Virus record (IMG/VR): IMGVR_UViG_3300031251_000016
Location: 1 to 64,000 of that record
Source: a virus
Direction: 5' to 3' (one strand)
DNA length: 64,000 nt
The notes under the pieces were generated by a model that made no database searches, was not told the origin of the DNA, and saw nothing but the letters and a program-made list of their open reading frames with translations. Of this stretch, positions 22,175 to 30,762 are shown one piece after another (position 1 is the first letter of the stretch; every line of letters begins with the position of its first letter). Position numbers and translations under genes: made by a program.

Positions 22175-22225
22175 CCTGGAGGTCTGGTATTCACTACTGT
22201 GCAGGCTTCAGAAGGACCGTGACCG

Positions 22226-22453
22226 ATGTTGATTCCGATGCGCGCCCCCGAAAATGCTTCCGGCTTCAGCTTCGCCGGCGAGAGCTACGAGGTCGACGCG
22301 ACGGGCTTCATCTACGTCCCCCAGGAAGCGGTCGAGGCGGCGAAGGCGCACCGCTTCGTCGTCGACACGAGCGACGTGCAGGCCGATGACGCGATTGACA
22401 ATCCTTTCGCCGACGTCCCGGCGCTGAAGAAACGAGGCAGGGCCAATGTCTGA
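22226..22453 (+). CDS. small head-region protein
   Basis: A 75-residue protein (MLIPMRAPENASGFSFAGES...) with the ribosome-binding site AAGGA. YEVDATGFIYVPQEAVEAAKAHRF resembles short phage proteins found between capsid and connector genes. It overlaps the next gene by 8 bases. Role unknown; probably virion assembly. Confidence 0.6.
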   Translation: MLIPMRAPENASGFSFAGESYEVDATGFIYVPQEAVEAAKAHRFVVDTSDVQADDAIDNPFADVPALKKRGRANV

Positions 22454-22676
22454 GCTGACCGATCGGCACGAGGCGATTATCCGCGAGCACCACGCCACGG
22501 TGCAACAGCTGCTAGAGAAGGTGCGCGGCCATAACTCCGCACTCGTGCAGGCGCAAACGCGCGCCACCGCTTCGGACGAGGCTGCGGCGGCGTCGGCGAC
22601 GAAGCACGGTGAGGCGCTGCACTATCTCGTCGAGATCACGAAGCTCCTTGCGGGTGAGATCGAGGCGCTCGGGTGA
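22446..22676 (+). CDS. small helical protein
   Basis: A 76-residue, almost wholly helical protein (MSELTDRHEAIIREHHATVQ...). It overlaps its neighbours by 8 and 4 bases, which indicates a tight operon. No motif is recognised. It sits just before the connector gene. Confidence 0.55.
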   Translation: MSELTDRHEAIIREHHATVQQLLEKVRGHNSALVQAQTRATASDEAAAASATKHGEALHYLVEITKLLAGEIEALG

Positions 22677-23524
22677 CGACGCCTTCCGACCTCGCGACGC
22701 TCTTCGCCGTCAAAAACTGGCTTGGCGTCACGTCGGCGGCTGATGACGTGCTGCTGGGATCGCTCATCACGGCGGCGAGCCGCGCAATCTACGCCTACCT
22801 CGGACGCTCGGCGATCCTTCCGGCGGCCTACTCCGAATGGTATGACGGCCGCGGTTTCTATTCGCTCACCCTGCGGCGCTGGCCGGTCATCTCGGTCGCG
22901 TCGGTTGTTGCAGACGGGCTCAGCATTCCGGCGGCGCCCGTAACGCCGCTCGCAACGGGGTCTTATCAGTCGCCGGGGTTCCTCCTGAGACCCTGGGACG
23001 GGCAGCCGCCCGGGCGCTTGGGTGTCGTCACGCTCAATCGCTACCGCTTTCGCCGCGGGCAAAACAACATCGGCGTCGCCTACTCCGCGGGCTACCAAGT
23101 TTCGGGCGAGGCCGCGACGGTTCCCGTCGCCCCTTACCAGGTTACGGTGCATGCGCCCTACGGGCCGTGGGCCTCTGACATGGGGGTAACTTACGCCTCG
23201 GGAGCGCCGCTTACACCGGTTGCTTCCTCGCCGGCGGTGGGCCAGTACACCGCCAACCCCAATGGCGTCTATCGTTTCTCCGCCGCCGATTCGGGCGCTG
23301 CGGTGAATCTGAGCTACGGCTATCTTCCGCAGTCGCTTGTACAGGCCTGCATTGACATCGTCGCCGAGCGCTACCGCTACCGAGACCGCATCGGCCAGCG
23401 TTCGAAGTCGATCGCCAGCCAGGAAACCGTCAGCTTCGATCTCGGCCGTCCGGGTTCGGGAATGACCGATTTCGCGCTCGGGCTGCTCGCGCCCTACCGG
23501 CAGGTTACGCCGATCGACTACTGA
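22673..23524 (+). CDS. head-tail connector (gp6-like) protein
   Basis: A 283-residue protein. The N-terminus LATLFAVKNWLGV...LITAASRAIYAYLGR and the C-terminus YLPQSLVQACIDIVAERYRYRDR with FALGLLAPYRQV are typical of phage gp6-like head-tail connectors. An inserted beta domain (about 160-225; AVGQYTANPNGVYRF, NLSYGY) also occurs in the tail tube protein at 25.6 kb. GTG start overlaps the upstream stop. Confidence 0.75.
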   Translation: MTTPSDLATLFAVKNWLGVTSAADDVLLGSLITAASRAIYAYLGRSAILPAAYSEWYDGRGFYSLTLRRWPVISVASVVADGLSIPAAPVTPLATGSYQSPGFLLRPWDGQPPGRLGVVTLNRYRFRRGQNNIGVAYSAGYQVSGEAATVPVAPYQVTVHAPYGPWASDMGVTYASGAPLTPVASSPAVGQYTANPNGVYRFSAADSGAAVNLSYGYLPQSLVQACIDIVAERYRYRDRIGQRSKSIASQETVSFDLGRPGSGMTDFALGLLAPYRQVTPIDY

Positions 23525-23537
23525 GGAGGCGTAGCAT

Positions 23538-23711
23538 ATGTCTACAGGCCCGCTGGCGTTCTTCCTCACGGCCTTCCTCGTCGCGGAGCTGAGCGCGTTC
23601 TTCGCGGGTCTCTCTCTGAGCTCCGGCAGTCAAGACGGGCTTTTCATCTCCCTCGCATTTATGGCTGCGAGCACGCTTGCGGGGATCGTGACCTATCTCG
23701 CGGATATCTAG
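23538..23711 (+). CDS. small double-pass membrane protein
   Basis: A 57-residue protein. Two hydrophobic helices, FFLTAFLVAELSAFFAG and LFISLAFMAASTLAGIV, are joined by a short polar loop (SLSSGSQDG). Ribosome-binding site GAGGAGG. It sits in the middle of connector genes. It could be a holin-like or exclusion protein; the position argues against main holin. Confidence 0.55.
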   Translation: MSTGPLAFFLTAFLVAELSAFFAGLSLSSGSQDGLFISLAFMAASTLAGIVTYLADI

Positions 23712-23720
23712 GAGAAAAGC

Positions 23721-23972
23721 ATGACTACGCAAGTCAGAATTCGGTCGCATAACTGCCCCGTTCTCGTGCAGACACGGGACCAGCGTTGGGATTCAGCGGC
23801 GGACAAGCTAAGCGACGAGTTCTTTCTGGCCGATTCGCGCGTGCAGTGGCCCGAACACGGCGAGCTCACGTACTACGTCACGACGACACGCAAGATCGCA
23901 GTGCGAGACCTAGAATACGACGACCCGCGTGCGCTCGCCAGCAAGCCGGAAGCGCTGCCCGCAGAGGGCTGA
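23721..23972 (+). CDS. small head-tail region protein
   Basis: An 83-residue protein, MTTQVRIRSHNCPVLVQTRD..., with the ribosome-binding site AGGAGAAAAG. Mostly beta (ELTYYVTTTRKIAVRDLEYD). Proteins of this size at this place often accompany the HK97 gp10-like gene that follows. Function unknown. Confidence 0.55.
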   Translation: MTTQVRIRSHNCPVLVQTRDQRWDSAADKLSDEFFLADSRVQWPEHGELTYYVTTTRKIAVRDLEYDDPRALASKPEALPAEG

Positions 23973-23977
23973 CCCCG

Positions 23978-24463
23978 ATGCAAGTCACCTTCGAGATCGA
24001 CGACAGCAAGCTTGAAGCGCGCCTTTCCGGCATGACGGCGCGCATCCAGACGGCGCTCGCGCAGAAGCTGACGGCGCTCGCTCTCAAGCTCGAGAACCAC
24101 ATCAAGGCGGACAAGCTGTCAGGCCAGGTGCTCAACGTGCGGACCGGCGCACTGCGGCGTTCGATCTTTACGACAGTCGAGACGGCGCCGAACGAGGTCA
24201 CGGCGACGGTGGCCTCGTCCTCGGACGTGCCCTACGGCCGGATTCACGAGTTCGGCGGTGCGATCGACATACCCGAGATCACGCCCGTCAAGGCGCAGGC
24301 GCTGCACTTCGTCATCAACGGCAAGGACGTGTTCGCCAAGCGCGTCCGCGCTCACACGGTCCACATGCCTGAGCGGTCCTTCATGCGCTCGGCGCTTGCC
24401 GACATGGAAGCTGAGATCCGCAACGGCATAAAGGAAGCGGTTGAACAGGGGGCGGCAGGATGA
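23978..24463 (+). CDS. HK97 gp10-like neck/tail-completion protein
   Basis: A 161-residue protein: LTALALKLENHIKADKLSGQVLNVRTGALRRSI, VPYGRIHEFGG and HMPERSFMRSALADME (shown in pieces) match the HK97 gp10/minor tail family, which completes the head-tail interface. ATG at 23978 fits the family start and follows the upstream stop by a few bases. The next gene overlaps by ATGA. Confidence 0.78.
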   Translation: MQVTFEIDDSKLEARLSGMTARIQTALAQKLTALALKLENHIKADKLSGQVLNVRTGALRRSIFTTVETAPNEVTATVASSSDVPYGRIHEFGGAIDIPEITPVKAQALHFVINGKDVFAKRVRAHTVHMPERSFMRSALADMEAEIRNGIKEAVEQGAAG

Positions 24464-24669
24464 AAGGCGTTTTGCTTCTTGTCTGGCTGTGCCCCGCGCA
24501 GGCGGTAGACTGCACGGCGGACGCGGCGCGGGTCCGCGTTTCGACCCGCCTCGATCAGCCGACGTGCGCAGGTGTAAGCCTTCTAAGCTTCGCTCAGAGC
24601 TTGGCGGAGCCACAGCCAGATGAGCACCTTCGTTTTAGGTGCAGTCAGGGAGGCGGCAATGGATCCTGA
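24460..24669 (+). CDS. small secreted protein
   Basis: A 69-residue protein with an apparent signal peptide (MKGVLLLVWLCPAQA) and four further Cys-containing segments (DCTAD, PTCAG, RCSQ). ATGA overlap with the gp10-like gene. Such short Cys-containing exported proteins often sit in tail regions of alphaproteobacterial phages. Function unknown. Confidence 0.45.
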   Translation: MKGVLLLVWLCPAQAVDCTADAARVRVSTRLDQPTCAGVSLLSFAQSLAEPQPDEHLRFRCSQGGGNGS

Positions 24670-24832
24670 TTGGGACGACTACTCCGATTCCGTAATCGAC
24701 GCGGAGAAGCGCCGCTACGAGAGCTGGTATCGCCTCCGAGCCTCGTGCTTCGAATCGCCTTTCGAGCGTTGGCGCAGGCGCGCCCTCGCCGCGCTGGGGC
24801 GATTCTGGCGCTGGGGAACCCGACAACTCTGA
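24659..24832 (+). CDS. small hypothetical protein
   Basis: A 57-residue protein starting MDPDWDDYSDSVIDAEKRRY, with the excellent ribosome-binding site AGGGAGG six bases before ATG 24659, preferred over ATG 24620. Acidic start, then a Trp/Arg-rich tail (RWRRRALAALGRFWRWG) that may associate with membrane. Confidence 0.45.
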   Translation: MDPDWDDYSDSVIDAEKRRYESWYRLRASCFESPFERWRRRALAALGRFWRWGTRQL

Positions 24833-24847
24833 GGAAGGGATAAAAGG

Positions 24848-25102
24848 ATGATCGACGTTTTCCGCTTCAATTATGAGACCGAGGCCTTTGAGGTCATTGC
24901 GTCTTTCGACAATGACAAAATCGCTGAAGCGGGCGAATTTGCGCGCCTTGAGGCCGAAAAAGAAGGCCTGCAAAACGCCACGTTCACGGGTGGCGGCGGC
25001 AAGATTCAAGGCGACTACTCCGGCGGCCTGCATGCGCCCTACTACGGCATCGCGAAAGACCTGTACCCCAGCGCGCCCCGCGTCCCGTGGCCACCGCAAT
25101 GA
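24848..25102 (+). CDS. small hypothetical protein
   Basis: An 84-residue protein starting MIDVFRFNYETEAFEVIAS. Beta start, a helix, then a Gly/Pro-rich tail (HAPYYGIAKDLYPSAPRVPW). The next gene starts within its stop codon (ATGA). Not recognised; coupling suggests a virion or assembly role. Confidence 0.5.
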   Translation: MIDVFRFNYETEAFEVIASFDNDKIAEAGEFARLEAEKEGLQNATFTGGGGKIQGDYSGGLHAPYYGIAKDLYPSAPRVPWPPQ

Positions 25103-25545
25103 CGACGCGCGAGCAAGCGATTACGGCGCTGCAGACCCTCGTTACGAATGCCTACGCGTGGGCGCAGCCCCCCTCGCGTCGGCTTAAGCTATGGACCGAC
25201 GTTCCTCTCCGAGCGCGCCCCGCCTGTTTCCTCTTCGAGGGCGGGCGCAACTCTTACGCTTGGACGAACGTGAACGCGCCGAAGCGAGATCTCGACGTCC
25301 AGCTCTTCATTTACATTGACGCGAAGGATCCGAACGTCATCGGATCGACGCAGCTCAACAACGTCCTTGACGCCCTCGATTCGGCGCTCGCGCCCGACAG
25401 TGGCTTCTCGGGCGCGCCGGGCGGGGCCAATACGCTCGGTGGCCTCGTCGCGTCCTGCCGCGTCTTCGGCGAGGTTTTGAAGGAGCCCGGCGACCTCGAC
25501 GGCGATGGCCTTCTGCTCGTGCCAATCAAAATAATCCTTCCGTAG
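25099..25545 (+). CDS. tail terminator-like protein
   Basis: A 148-residue protein (MTTREQAITALQTLVTNAYA...) with ARPACFLFEGG, DLDVQLFIYIDAKDP and a C-terminal DGDGLLLVPIKIILP. The length, position before the major tail protein and fold pattern match phage tail terminator/minor tail U-like proteins that cap the tail tube. ATG 25099 overlaps the upstream stop. Confidence 0.65.
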   Translation: MTTREQAITALQTLVTNAYAWAQPPSRRLKLWTDVPLRARPACFLFEGGRNSYAWTNVNAPKRDLDVQLFIYIDAKDPNVIGSTQLNNVLDALDSALAPDSGFSGAPGGANTLGGLVASCRVFGEVLKEPGDLDGDGLLLVPIKIILP

Positions 25546-25551
25546 TCAAGT

Positions 25552-25580
25552 TTGAAGCGACTACTAGCTCCTGCTAGGTT
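25552..25580 (+). promoter_or_regulatory. sigma-70-like promoter of the tail operon
   Basis: TTGAAG at 25552-25557, a 17-base spacer (GACTACTAG inside) and TAGGTT at 25575-25580, 46 bases before the tail tube start. Confidence 0.5.
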
Positions 25581-25625
25581 GGCGGCTGCCATCGCGCAGT
25601 CTCCGCCAGCTCTAGGAGCCCCTTC

Positions 25626-26378
25626 ATGTCCTATTCGGTTTTCGGGCCCGGCGTCCTTATCGCCACGAGGACCGATGTCACCCCTTCCACGCCGATCAAT
25701 ATCGGCTACGCCAACGAGTTCTCTGTGGATTTCGCCGGCAACGTCAAGCAGCTCTTCGGTCAGAATCAGCTGCCGATTGACGCCGCGCGCGGCACGATCA
25801 AAGTCAGCGCGAAGGCGAAAGCCGCGGTCGTTTCCGGCCTGGCGCTCAACGCAGTGTTCTTCGGTGACGCCTTCACGGCGGGCGGCATCAAATGGAACGT
25901 CGGCGAGGCGCATTCCGTTCCGGCGGTGAGCACCTACACCGTTACCGTCACCAACTCGGGGACTTTCGACCAGGACCTCGGCGTCGTCTACACGTCCGGC
26001 GCCAGCGCCGGCCTCCCGTTTCAGAAAGTGACGTCGCTTACCGCGGTCGGGCAGTACACGGTTGCGGCCGGCGTCTACACTTTCTACTCGGGCGACGCCA
26101 GCGCCAACGTGGCCATGACCTACACGTCAACAGTCGCCTCGGGCATCCAGACGCTCACGCTTGCGAACCAGCTGCTCGGCGTCTCTCCGATCATCCAGCT
26201 CGACTACTACACCATTCGCAACAACAAAGCACTGGTCGCTCGCTTCTACCAGGCGCAGACCGCGAAGCTGGCGCTGGCTGCGAAGCTCGAAGACTTCGTC
26301 ATGCCTGAACTCGACTTCGAGCTTTTCGCCAATGCGGCGGGTAACCTTGGCACGCTTGTCTTCGGCGACATCGGGTAG
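25626..26378 (+). CDS. major tail tube protein
   Basis: A 250-residue beta-rich protein. YANEFSVDFAGNVKQLFGQ and DAARGTIKVSAKAKAAVVSG are typical of siphophage tube proteins, and the C-terminal MPELDFELFANAAGNLGTLVF fits. An inserted Ig-like segment (about 120-180; AVGQYTVAAGVYTFYSGD) matches the one in the connector protein. It has its own promoter and a terminator follows, as expected for a highly expressed structural gene. Confidence 0.78.
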   Translation: MSYSVFGPGVLIATRTDVTPSTPINIGYANEFSVDFAGNVKQLFGQNQLPIDAARGTIKVSAKAKAAVVSGLALNAVFFGDAFTAGGIKWNVGEAHSVPAVSTYTVTVTNSGTFDQDLGVVYTSGASAGLPFQKVTSLTAVGQYTVAAGVYTFYSGDASANVAMTYTSTVASGIQTLTLANQLLGVSPIIQLDYYTIRNNKALVARFYQAQTAKLALAAKLEDFVMPELDFELFANAAGNLGTLVFGDIG

Positions 26379-26407
26379 TGACTTCGCAGTCGCGACCGTG
26401 TTAAGCT
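26379..26407 (+). promoter_or_regulatory. possible sigma-70-like promoter
   Basis: TGACTT at 26379-26384, a 17-base spacer and TAAGCT at 26402-26407. It overlaps the 5' side of a terminator hairpin, so a transcript started here (about 26414) would lack the full stem. Confidence 0.4.
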
Positions 26408-26409
26408 TG

Positions 26410-26437
26410 GGCCGTGGCGACATCGCCGCGGCCTTTT
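26410..26437 (+). terminator. rho-independent terminator
   Basis: GGCCGTGGCG / CGCCGCGGCC (one G-T pair), loop ACAT, then TTTT. It separates the tail tube gene from the chaperone genes. Confidence 0.7.
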
Positions 26438-26451
26438 AGCGAGGAGACCCG

Positions 26452-26772
26452 ATGATCCCGAAGCCGCTCGAAATTACCCTGGGAGGCGAAACCGTCTTCG
26501 TCCCGCCCTTTACGCTCCGGCAGCTTCGCGAGCTTAAAGACCTCATTAGAGAAGGGCAGCGCAAGCAGGGGCTCGACGTCATCGAAACGGGCCTTGAGAT
26601 CATCTGTTTTGCGACCGGCAAGTCCGAGGACGAGATTACGGCCACGGTCGTCGAGGTCGACGTTGCGGCGCAGGAAGTCTTGAAGTTCGCCGGGTTTCAG
26701 GTCTCGGGGGAAGTGACGGGGGCGCCCGTCAAGACGCCGACGAGCGATGGAGGTTCCTCTACGGCCGTTTGA
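26452..26772 (+). CDS. tail assembly chaperone (G-like)
   Basis: A 106-residue protein between the tube and tape-measure genes. Its start, KPLEITLGGETVFVPPFTLRQL, and FATGKSEDEITATVVEVDVA match phage tail assembly chaperones that coat the tape measure during tail growth. It overlaps the next gene by 1 base. A -1 frameshift near 26706 (GGGGGA) could fuse the two, as in lambda G-GT, but the slippery site is poor. Confidence 0.65.
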   Translation: MIPKPLEITLGGETVFVPPFTLRQLRELKDLIREGQRKQGLDVIETGLEIICFATGKSEDEITATVVEVDVAAQEVLKFAGFQVSGEVTGAPVKTPTSDGGSSTAV

Positions 26773-27020
26773 TGGCTCACGGTCGAACGTTTGCGGAAGT
26801 CGACGAGATGACGATGACGGAAGTGCAACTCGTGTTCGACTACTGGAAAGACTACCCGCCGACGAATGAAGTGACGGCTGCTGTGAATGGCGTGGGCGTC
26901 TTCGGCAGGAAGCCGGAGGAGCGGGGCTCCGAAGAGGGCGCTCAAGCTGTGGACCCAAAGACCATCGAAGAGCTGCGCGCCTCGCTGGCGCGGAATGCGC
27001 ATCTGCTGCTGAAGGGGTAG
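26772..27020 (+). CDS. tail assembly chaperone second part (GT-like)
   Basis: An 82-residue protein starting MAHGRTFAEVDEMTMTEVQL with FDYWKDYPPTNE. The position right before the tape measure and the YW..PP motif match the second chaperone part. The frame is open upstream into the first gene for at least 66 bases in the -1 frame, so it may also be made as a fusion. Confidence 0.6.
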   Translation: MAHGRTFAEVDEMTMTEVQLVFDYWKDYPPTNEVTAAVNGVGVFGRKPEERGSEEGAQAVDPKTIEELRASLARNAHLLLKG

Positions 27021-27024
27021 CGAC

Positions 27025-30000
27025 GTGACCGAAACCGATCTCAGCGTCAAGATTGGCGCCGACTCCAGCGGCCTTGGTAACGCGCTGCAAGCCGCCAATC
27101 GCAGCTCGGAGCAGTTCTCCGCCAATTTCAAGACGAGCGTCGACAATCTCAACGTCTCGCTGAAGAATCTCAACGAGACGCTTGGCGCAATCCACGACAG
27201 CACGCAGAGGACCGCCGACGCGACGCAGCACCTCTCGACCGTCACGAATTTCCTACTGACGATCACGGGCATCAAGCTCGTGAGCGAGGCGGTCTCGGCC
27301 ACCGCAAGCGGACTCGTTTCGCTCGGGAGCGCCACGGCGAGCGCCGCGGCCTCGTTCGCGTCCTATGCGCAGGCTCAGGGCTACGTGATCGGGCAAACGA
27401 ACGCGGTCCGCGTCGCCAATGATAACTTTGGCGGCACTCTTGTCCGGAGCGTCCTGCCGAGCGTTGCGCAAGTCGCGCTTGAATTTGGGGCCCTCAACGT
27501 CGCCATTCGTGCGGCGCCCGCAGTCGTAGGCGTCACCACGAGCGCAGTAAGCGGCTTGGCGACGGCGATTCGCATCGCAGCAGGCGCGGCCGTCGAGTTC
27601 GGCCTCCGGATGGTTTCACTGACGACGGTCCTCTCATTTCTCGCTGCGCGGGGTTTGAAGGTTCTCACGGACGCTTTCATGGACCTCGCGGGCGTGCTCG
27701 TGCGAGCGGGGCAGGCGTTCGGCGAGTATCTTAATTGGGCGTCGCGCTATGACGACGCCGGCTCGCGCATGGCGGCGAAGACGCTGACGATGGCGGGCAA
27801 CCTCGCGCAGTTCGAAGCCGAGATGAAGCGCACGGGCCAAACCGATGCGACGCGCGGCCTGCAGAATTACCTCGCCGAGCTCGACAAGATTCCTCCGAAG
27901 CTCGGCAAGACCAAAGAGGAGAACGCGGCGCTCGCGGAGCAGGCGAAGCAGGCGTCCGTTGACCTCGAAGCGGCGTTCGCTTCGCTCCCGAGCTATACGG
28001 CGCCGCTCAACGACTTCCTCGTGAAGGCGGTTCGGCTGCTCGCGACCAATACCGATGAGGCGAGGCAGTGGGGGACTACGTTCGCTGACGCGTTCCGCGA
28101 TCTGAACGGGAGCGGAGAACGCTTCCTGCGGTCGATCCAAGATATTGACCCACACCTTCTCGAAAACTTCAAGCATGCCCAGCAGACCGGCAACGTAATG
28201 GACATGCAGCGCACGATCATGCAGGGCATCCTTGTCCTCACCGATCGCGCGAACGACGCCGAACAGCGCCGCTACCAGGAGGCTATCAGAACTGGGCAGG
28301 CGATGGGCATGTCGCGTGAGGAGGCCGAGAAGTGGGCTGCGTCGACCGACGAGACGTTGCGCCACGCCAAGGATCTGAGCGACGTCTACGATAAGATCCG
28401 ACTATCCGCGCAAGGCGCTGCAATCTCGGTCAAGAGCCTCGGCGACAACCAGAAAGAGTCTTACAAGCAGGCGGTCGACCTCAGCAACAACGGCGGCACA
28501 AACTCGGCGCAGATTCGTATCCACCAGGCCAACATTGACGCGCTCCGCGAGGGGATAAAAGCCGAGCCCGGCAACCAGGATATGAAGGATACGCTTAACG
28601 AAGAGCTGCAAAAGCTGCGGGAGCTGAACGACGCGCGTGCGGGTGGCAACGAAGAATCGAAGTTGGCGGTAAAGCTCGCGAAAGACGAGCTTGCGCACGG
28701 AACGGATTCCCTCGGGGCTGCGCGCCAGAAAGTCGAGGTTCTTGAGCGCCATCTCGCCGTGCTAGAAAACGCCGATCACGAAACGGGGCAGACCTCCGTC
28801 GAGACGCAGAAGTATGTCGGCCAGCTCGCCGCCGCAAAGAAATTGGTCCTCGATCTCGAAGCGGGCGTCAAGGCAACACGCAAAGAGACGGAGATCCTCG
28901 GCGAGACGCGAGGTTCGTCTGCGTGGGTCAAGGCGAGCCTCGACGCGCTTAACGCGCGCCATCCGCAGAAGGGTGGCGCGGTCGAGCAAGCGGCCTACGA
29001 GAAAGATAAAAACGCGATCGAGCAGGCCGGCGCCGAGTTTCGCGCCAACCAGGAGAAGCAGCAGCAAGCGCTTGCCCTCGACGACATAAAGCTCAAGTAC
29101 GCGAAACTGATGGACAACCTCGACGGCCTCGAGAAGCGCCATCTCGTTTCGTCTGAGGAAGCGTCGCAGCAGCGTATCAGCTTTCTCAAGCAGGAAGACG
29201 TGGAGGTTGGCGCCAATTACGAGAAGCAGCTGGCGCGCTATGGCGAGGACGAGACCGAGTACTCGGCGCTGTTGAAGAAAAAGCAGCATGAGCACGACGC
29301 CTATCTGAAAGCGATCGACCAGGCGGAGACGCGCGAGCTCGAAAAGCTCGATCAGGAGGCGCAGACCGCGGCGGGCCATCTCACGTCCGGACTGCAAGGC
29401 GCGATCAGCAGCGCTATTCAGGGCAAGAGTCCCTGGAAAGGACTCGCGGATAGCTTGGTCAGCGAGCTTTCGTCCGCGCTCACGAATAACCTGAAATCGA
29501 TTCTGAGCGTTGGCTTGGGGCAGCTTGGTATCGGCTCCATGATTAACGGAATCTTGTCCGGGGACACGCTGAAGTCAGGACTCTCCTCGCTGTTCGGCGG
29601 CGCAGGCGGCGCAACAGCGTTGACCGGATCGGCGACAGCGCTGACCGGCTCGGCGACGGCGTTGACCGGAGCCGCTACGGCGTTGACATCGGCCGCGGCG
29701 GCGCTGAGCGCGGGCGGAGCGGCCTCGGCCGCGGGTGGAGCTGCGGCGGCCTCGAGCGGAGGTTTTCTTTCGACGCTCGGCTCGGCCGCGGCGGGGCTGC
29801 TTGCCTTTGACGTCGGCTCCTGGAGCGTCCCCTCGCAAGGAAACTTCGACGGCAAGGGTGGCTGGCCCGCGCTGATCCATCCGGGCGAGATGATTATCCC
29901 GGCAGGGCCGGCTTCGAACCTGCGGAACGCCACGGCGAGCGGTGGGGGCTTGGCGAGCGGTGGCTCAACCAGCGTGACACACAATCACAACTGGAACATT

Positions 30001-30114
30001 CAGTCCAACGACGCGCGCAGCTTTATGAACCTGTTCCAGAACAACTCGCAGGCGGTTACACAGATGATCGCCAAAGTCATGAACGCCAATCCCTCGCTTC
30101 GGCCGAGCTACTGA
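27025..30114 (+). CDS. tape-measure protein
   Basis: A 1029-residue protein, the longest tail gene, as expected of a tape measure that sets tail length. GTG start. Coiled-coil start (NRSSEQFSANFKTSVDNLNV), hydrophobic segments at about 75-120 and 165-225, then a long charged helical centre. The C-terminus has an Ala/Gly/Thr-rich repeat (about 855-915, ATALTGSATALTG) and GNFDGKGGWPALIHPGEMII, a common tape-measure end. The length implies a tail of roughly 150 nm by the usual 1.5 angstrom per residue rule (inference). Confidence 0.85.
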   Translation: MTETDLSVKIGADSSGLGNALQAANRSSEQFSANFKTSVDNLNVSLKNLNETLGAIHDSTQRTADATQHLSTVTNFLLTITGIKLVSEAVSATASGLVSLGSATASAAASFASYAQAQGYVIGQTNAVRVANDNFGGTLVRSVLPSVAQVALEFGALNVAIRAAPAVVGVTTSAVSGLATAIRIAAGAAVEFGLRMVSLTTVLSFLAARGLKVLTDAFMDLAGVLVRAGQAFGEYLNWASRYDDAGSRMAAKTLTMAGNLAQFEAEMKRTGQTDATRGLQNYLAELDKIPPKLGKTKEENAALAEQAKQASVDLEAAFASLPSYTAPLNDFLVKAVRLLATNTDEARQWGTTFADAFRDLNGSGERFLRSIQDIDPHLLENFKHAQQTGNVMDMQRTIMQGILVLTDRANDAEQRRYQEAIRTGQAMGMSREEAEKWAASTDETLRHAKDLSDVYDKIRLSAQGAAISVKSLGDNQKESYKQAVDLSNNGGTNSAQIRIHQANIDALREGIKAEPGNQDMKDTLNEELQKLRELNDARAGGNEESKLAVKLAKDELAHGTDSLGAARQKVEVLERHLAVLENADHETGQTSVETQKYVGQLAAAKKLVLDLEAGVKATRKETEILGETRGSSAWVKASLDALNARHPQKGGAVEQAAYEKDKNAIEQAGAEFRANQEKQQQALALDDIKLKYAKLMDNLDGLEKRHLVSSEEASQQRISFLKQEDVEVGANYEKQLARYGEDETEYSALLKKKQHEHDAYLKAIDQAETRELEKLDQEAQTAAGHLTSGLQGAISSAIQGKSPWKGLADSLVSELSSALTNNLKSILSVGLGQLGIGSMINGILSGDTLKSGLSSLFGGAGGATALTGSATALTGSATALTGAATALTSAAAALSAGGAASAAGGAAAASSGGFLSTLGSAAAGLLAFDVGSWSVPSQGNFDGKGGWPALIHPGEMIIPAGPASNLRNATASGGGLASGGSTSVTHNHNWNIQSNDARSFMNLFQNNSQAVTQMIAKVMNANPSLRPSY

Positions 30115-30126
30115 GGATCGCGCGCC

Positions 30127-30762
30127 ATGACGATCCCGACATTCCCCGTCCTCCCGCTGGTCGCCTACCCGGTCAAGCGAAGCCTCGTCACGAAGACCGT
30201 CAAGGAAGAGGCGATGGCGGGGCCGACGTTTCGCTACCCGATCCGCACGCGGCCAAAGTGGCAGTGGGAAATTTCGGTCGACGCCTTGCGCGAGAAGCGC
30301 CCGAGCGTGAGCGGCGAGTGGACAACGCTCAATAGCTTCCTGCTTTCGATCCTTGGGCCGGCGTTCCCCTTCTACTACCTCGACCAGCTCGACAACGCCG
30401 CAACGACCGCGCAGTTCGGCACAGGCGACGGCGTCACAACGACGTTCCAGCTTGGCCGCGTAATTGGCTCATTCTTTGAGCCGCTCTACGGCGCTTTCGG
30501 GGGGTCGATCGCCTCCAATGCGCTTTCCGGAAACCCGAGCGTCTACGTGAACGGCGTACTGCAAACCTTCGGAACCGCCTACACGATCAGCTCGACAGGG
30601 CTTGTGACTTTCACGTCGGCTCCGGGGGCCGCGGCGGTGATAACGTGGACCGGCTATTTTGCGTTCTTGTGCGAGATGGACGACGACGTGGTAGAGCAGA
30701 CGCTGTTCATGAGCGGGCTCTATGCCGTCCCGAAGATCGCATTCTCGAGCAAGCTCCTATGA
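30127..30762 (+). CDS. distal tail protein (DUF2460)
   Basis: A 211-residue protein. FPVLPLVAYPVKRSLVTKTV and the FRYPIRTRPKWQWEISVDAL segment plus CEMDDDVVEQTLF match DUF2460, the distal tail protein of alphaproteobacterial GTAs and phages. An inserted beta domain (TGDGVTTTFQLGR ... VYVNGVLQTFGTAYTIS) lies at 95-180. It starts the four-gene tip module with 4-base overlaps. Confidence 0.8.
   Translation: MTIPTFPVLPLVAYPVKRSLVTKTVKEEAMAGPTFRYPIRTRPKWQWEISVDALREKRPSVSGEWTTLNSFLLSILGPAFPFYYLDQLDNAATTAQFGTGDGVTTTFQLGRVIGSFFEPLYGAFGGSIASNALSGNPSVYVNGVLQTFGTAYTISSTGLVTFTSAPGAAAVITWTGYFAFLCEMDDDVVEQTLFMSGLYAVPKIAFSSKLL

Noticed and set aside
22075-22225. Small regulatory RNA between a promoter-like element and the terminator
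   Set aside because: The promoter is weak and the predicted RNA of about 65 bases shows no structure besides the terminator; not enough to call a ncRNA.
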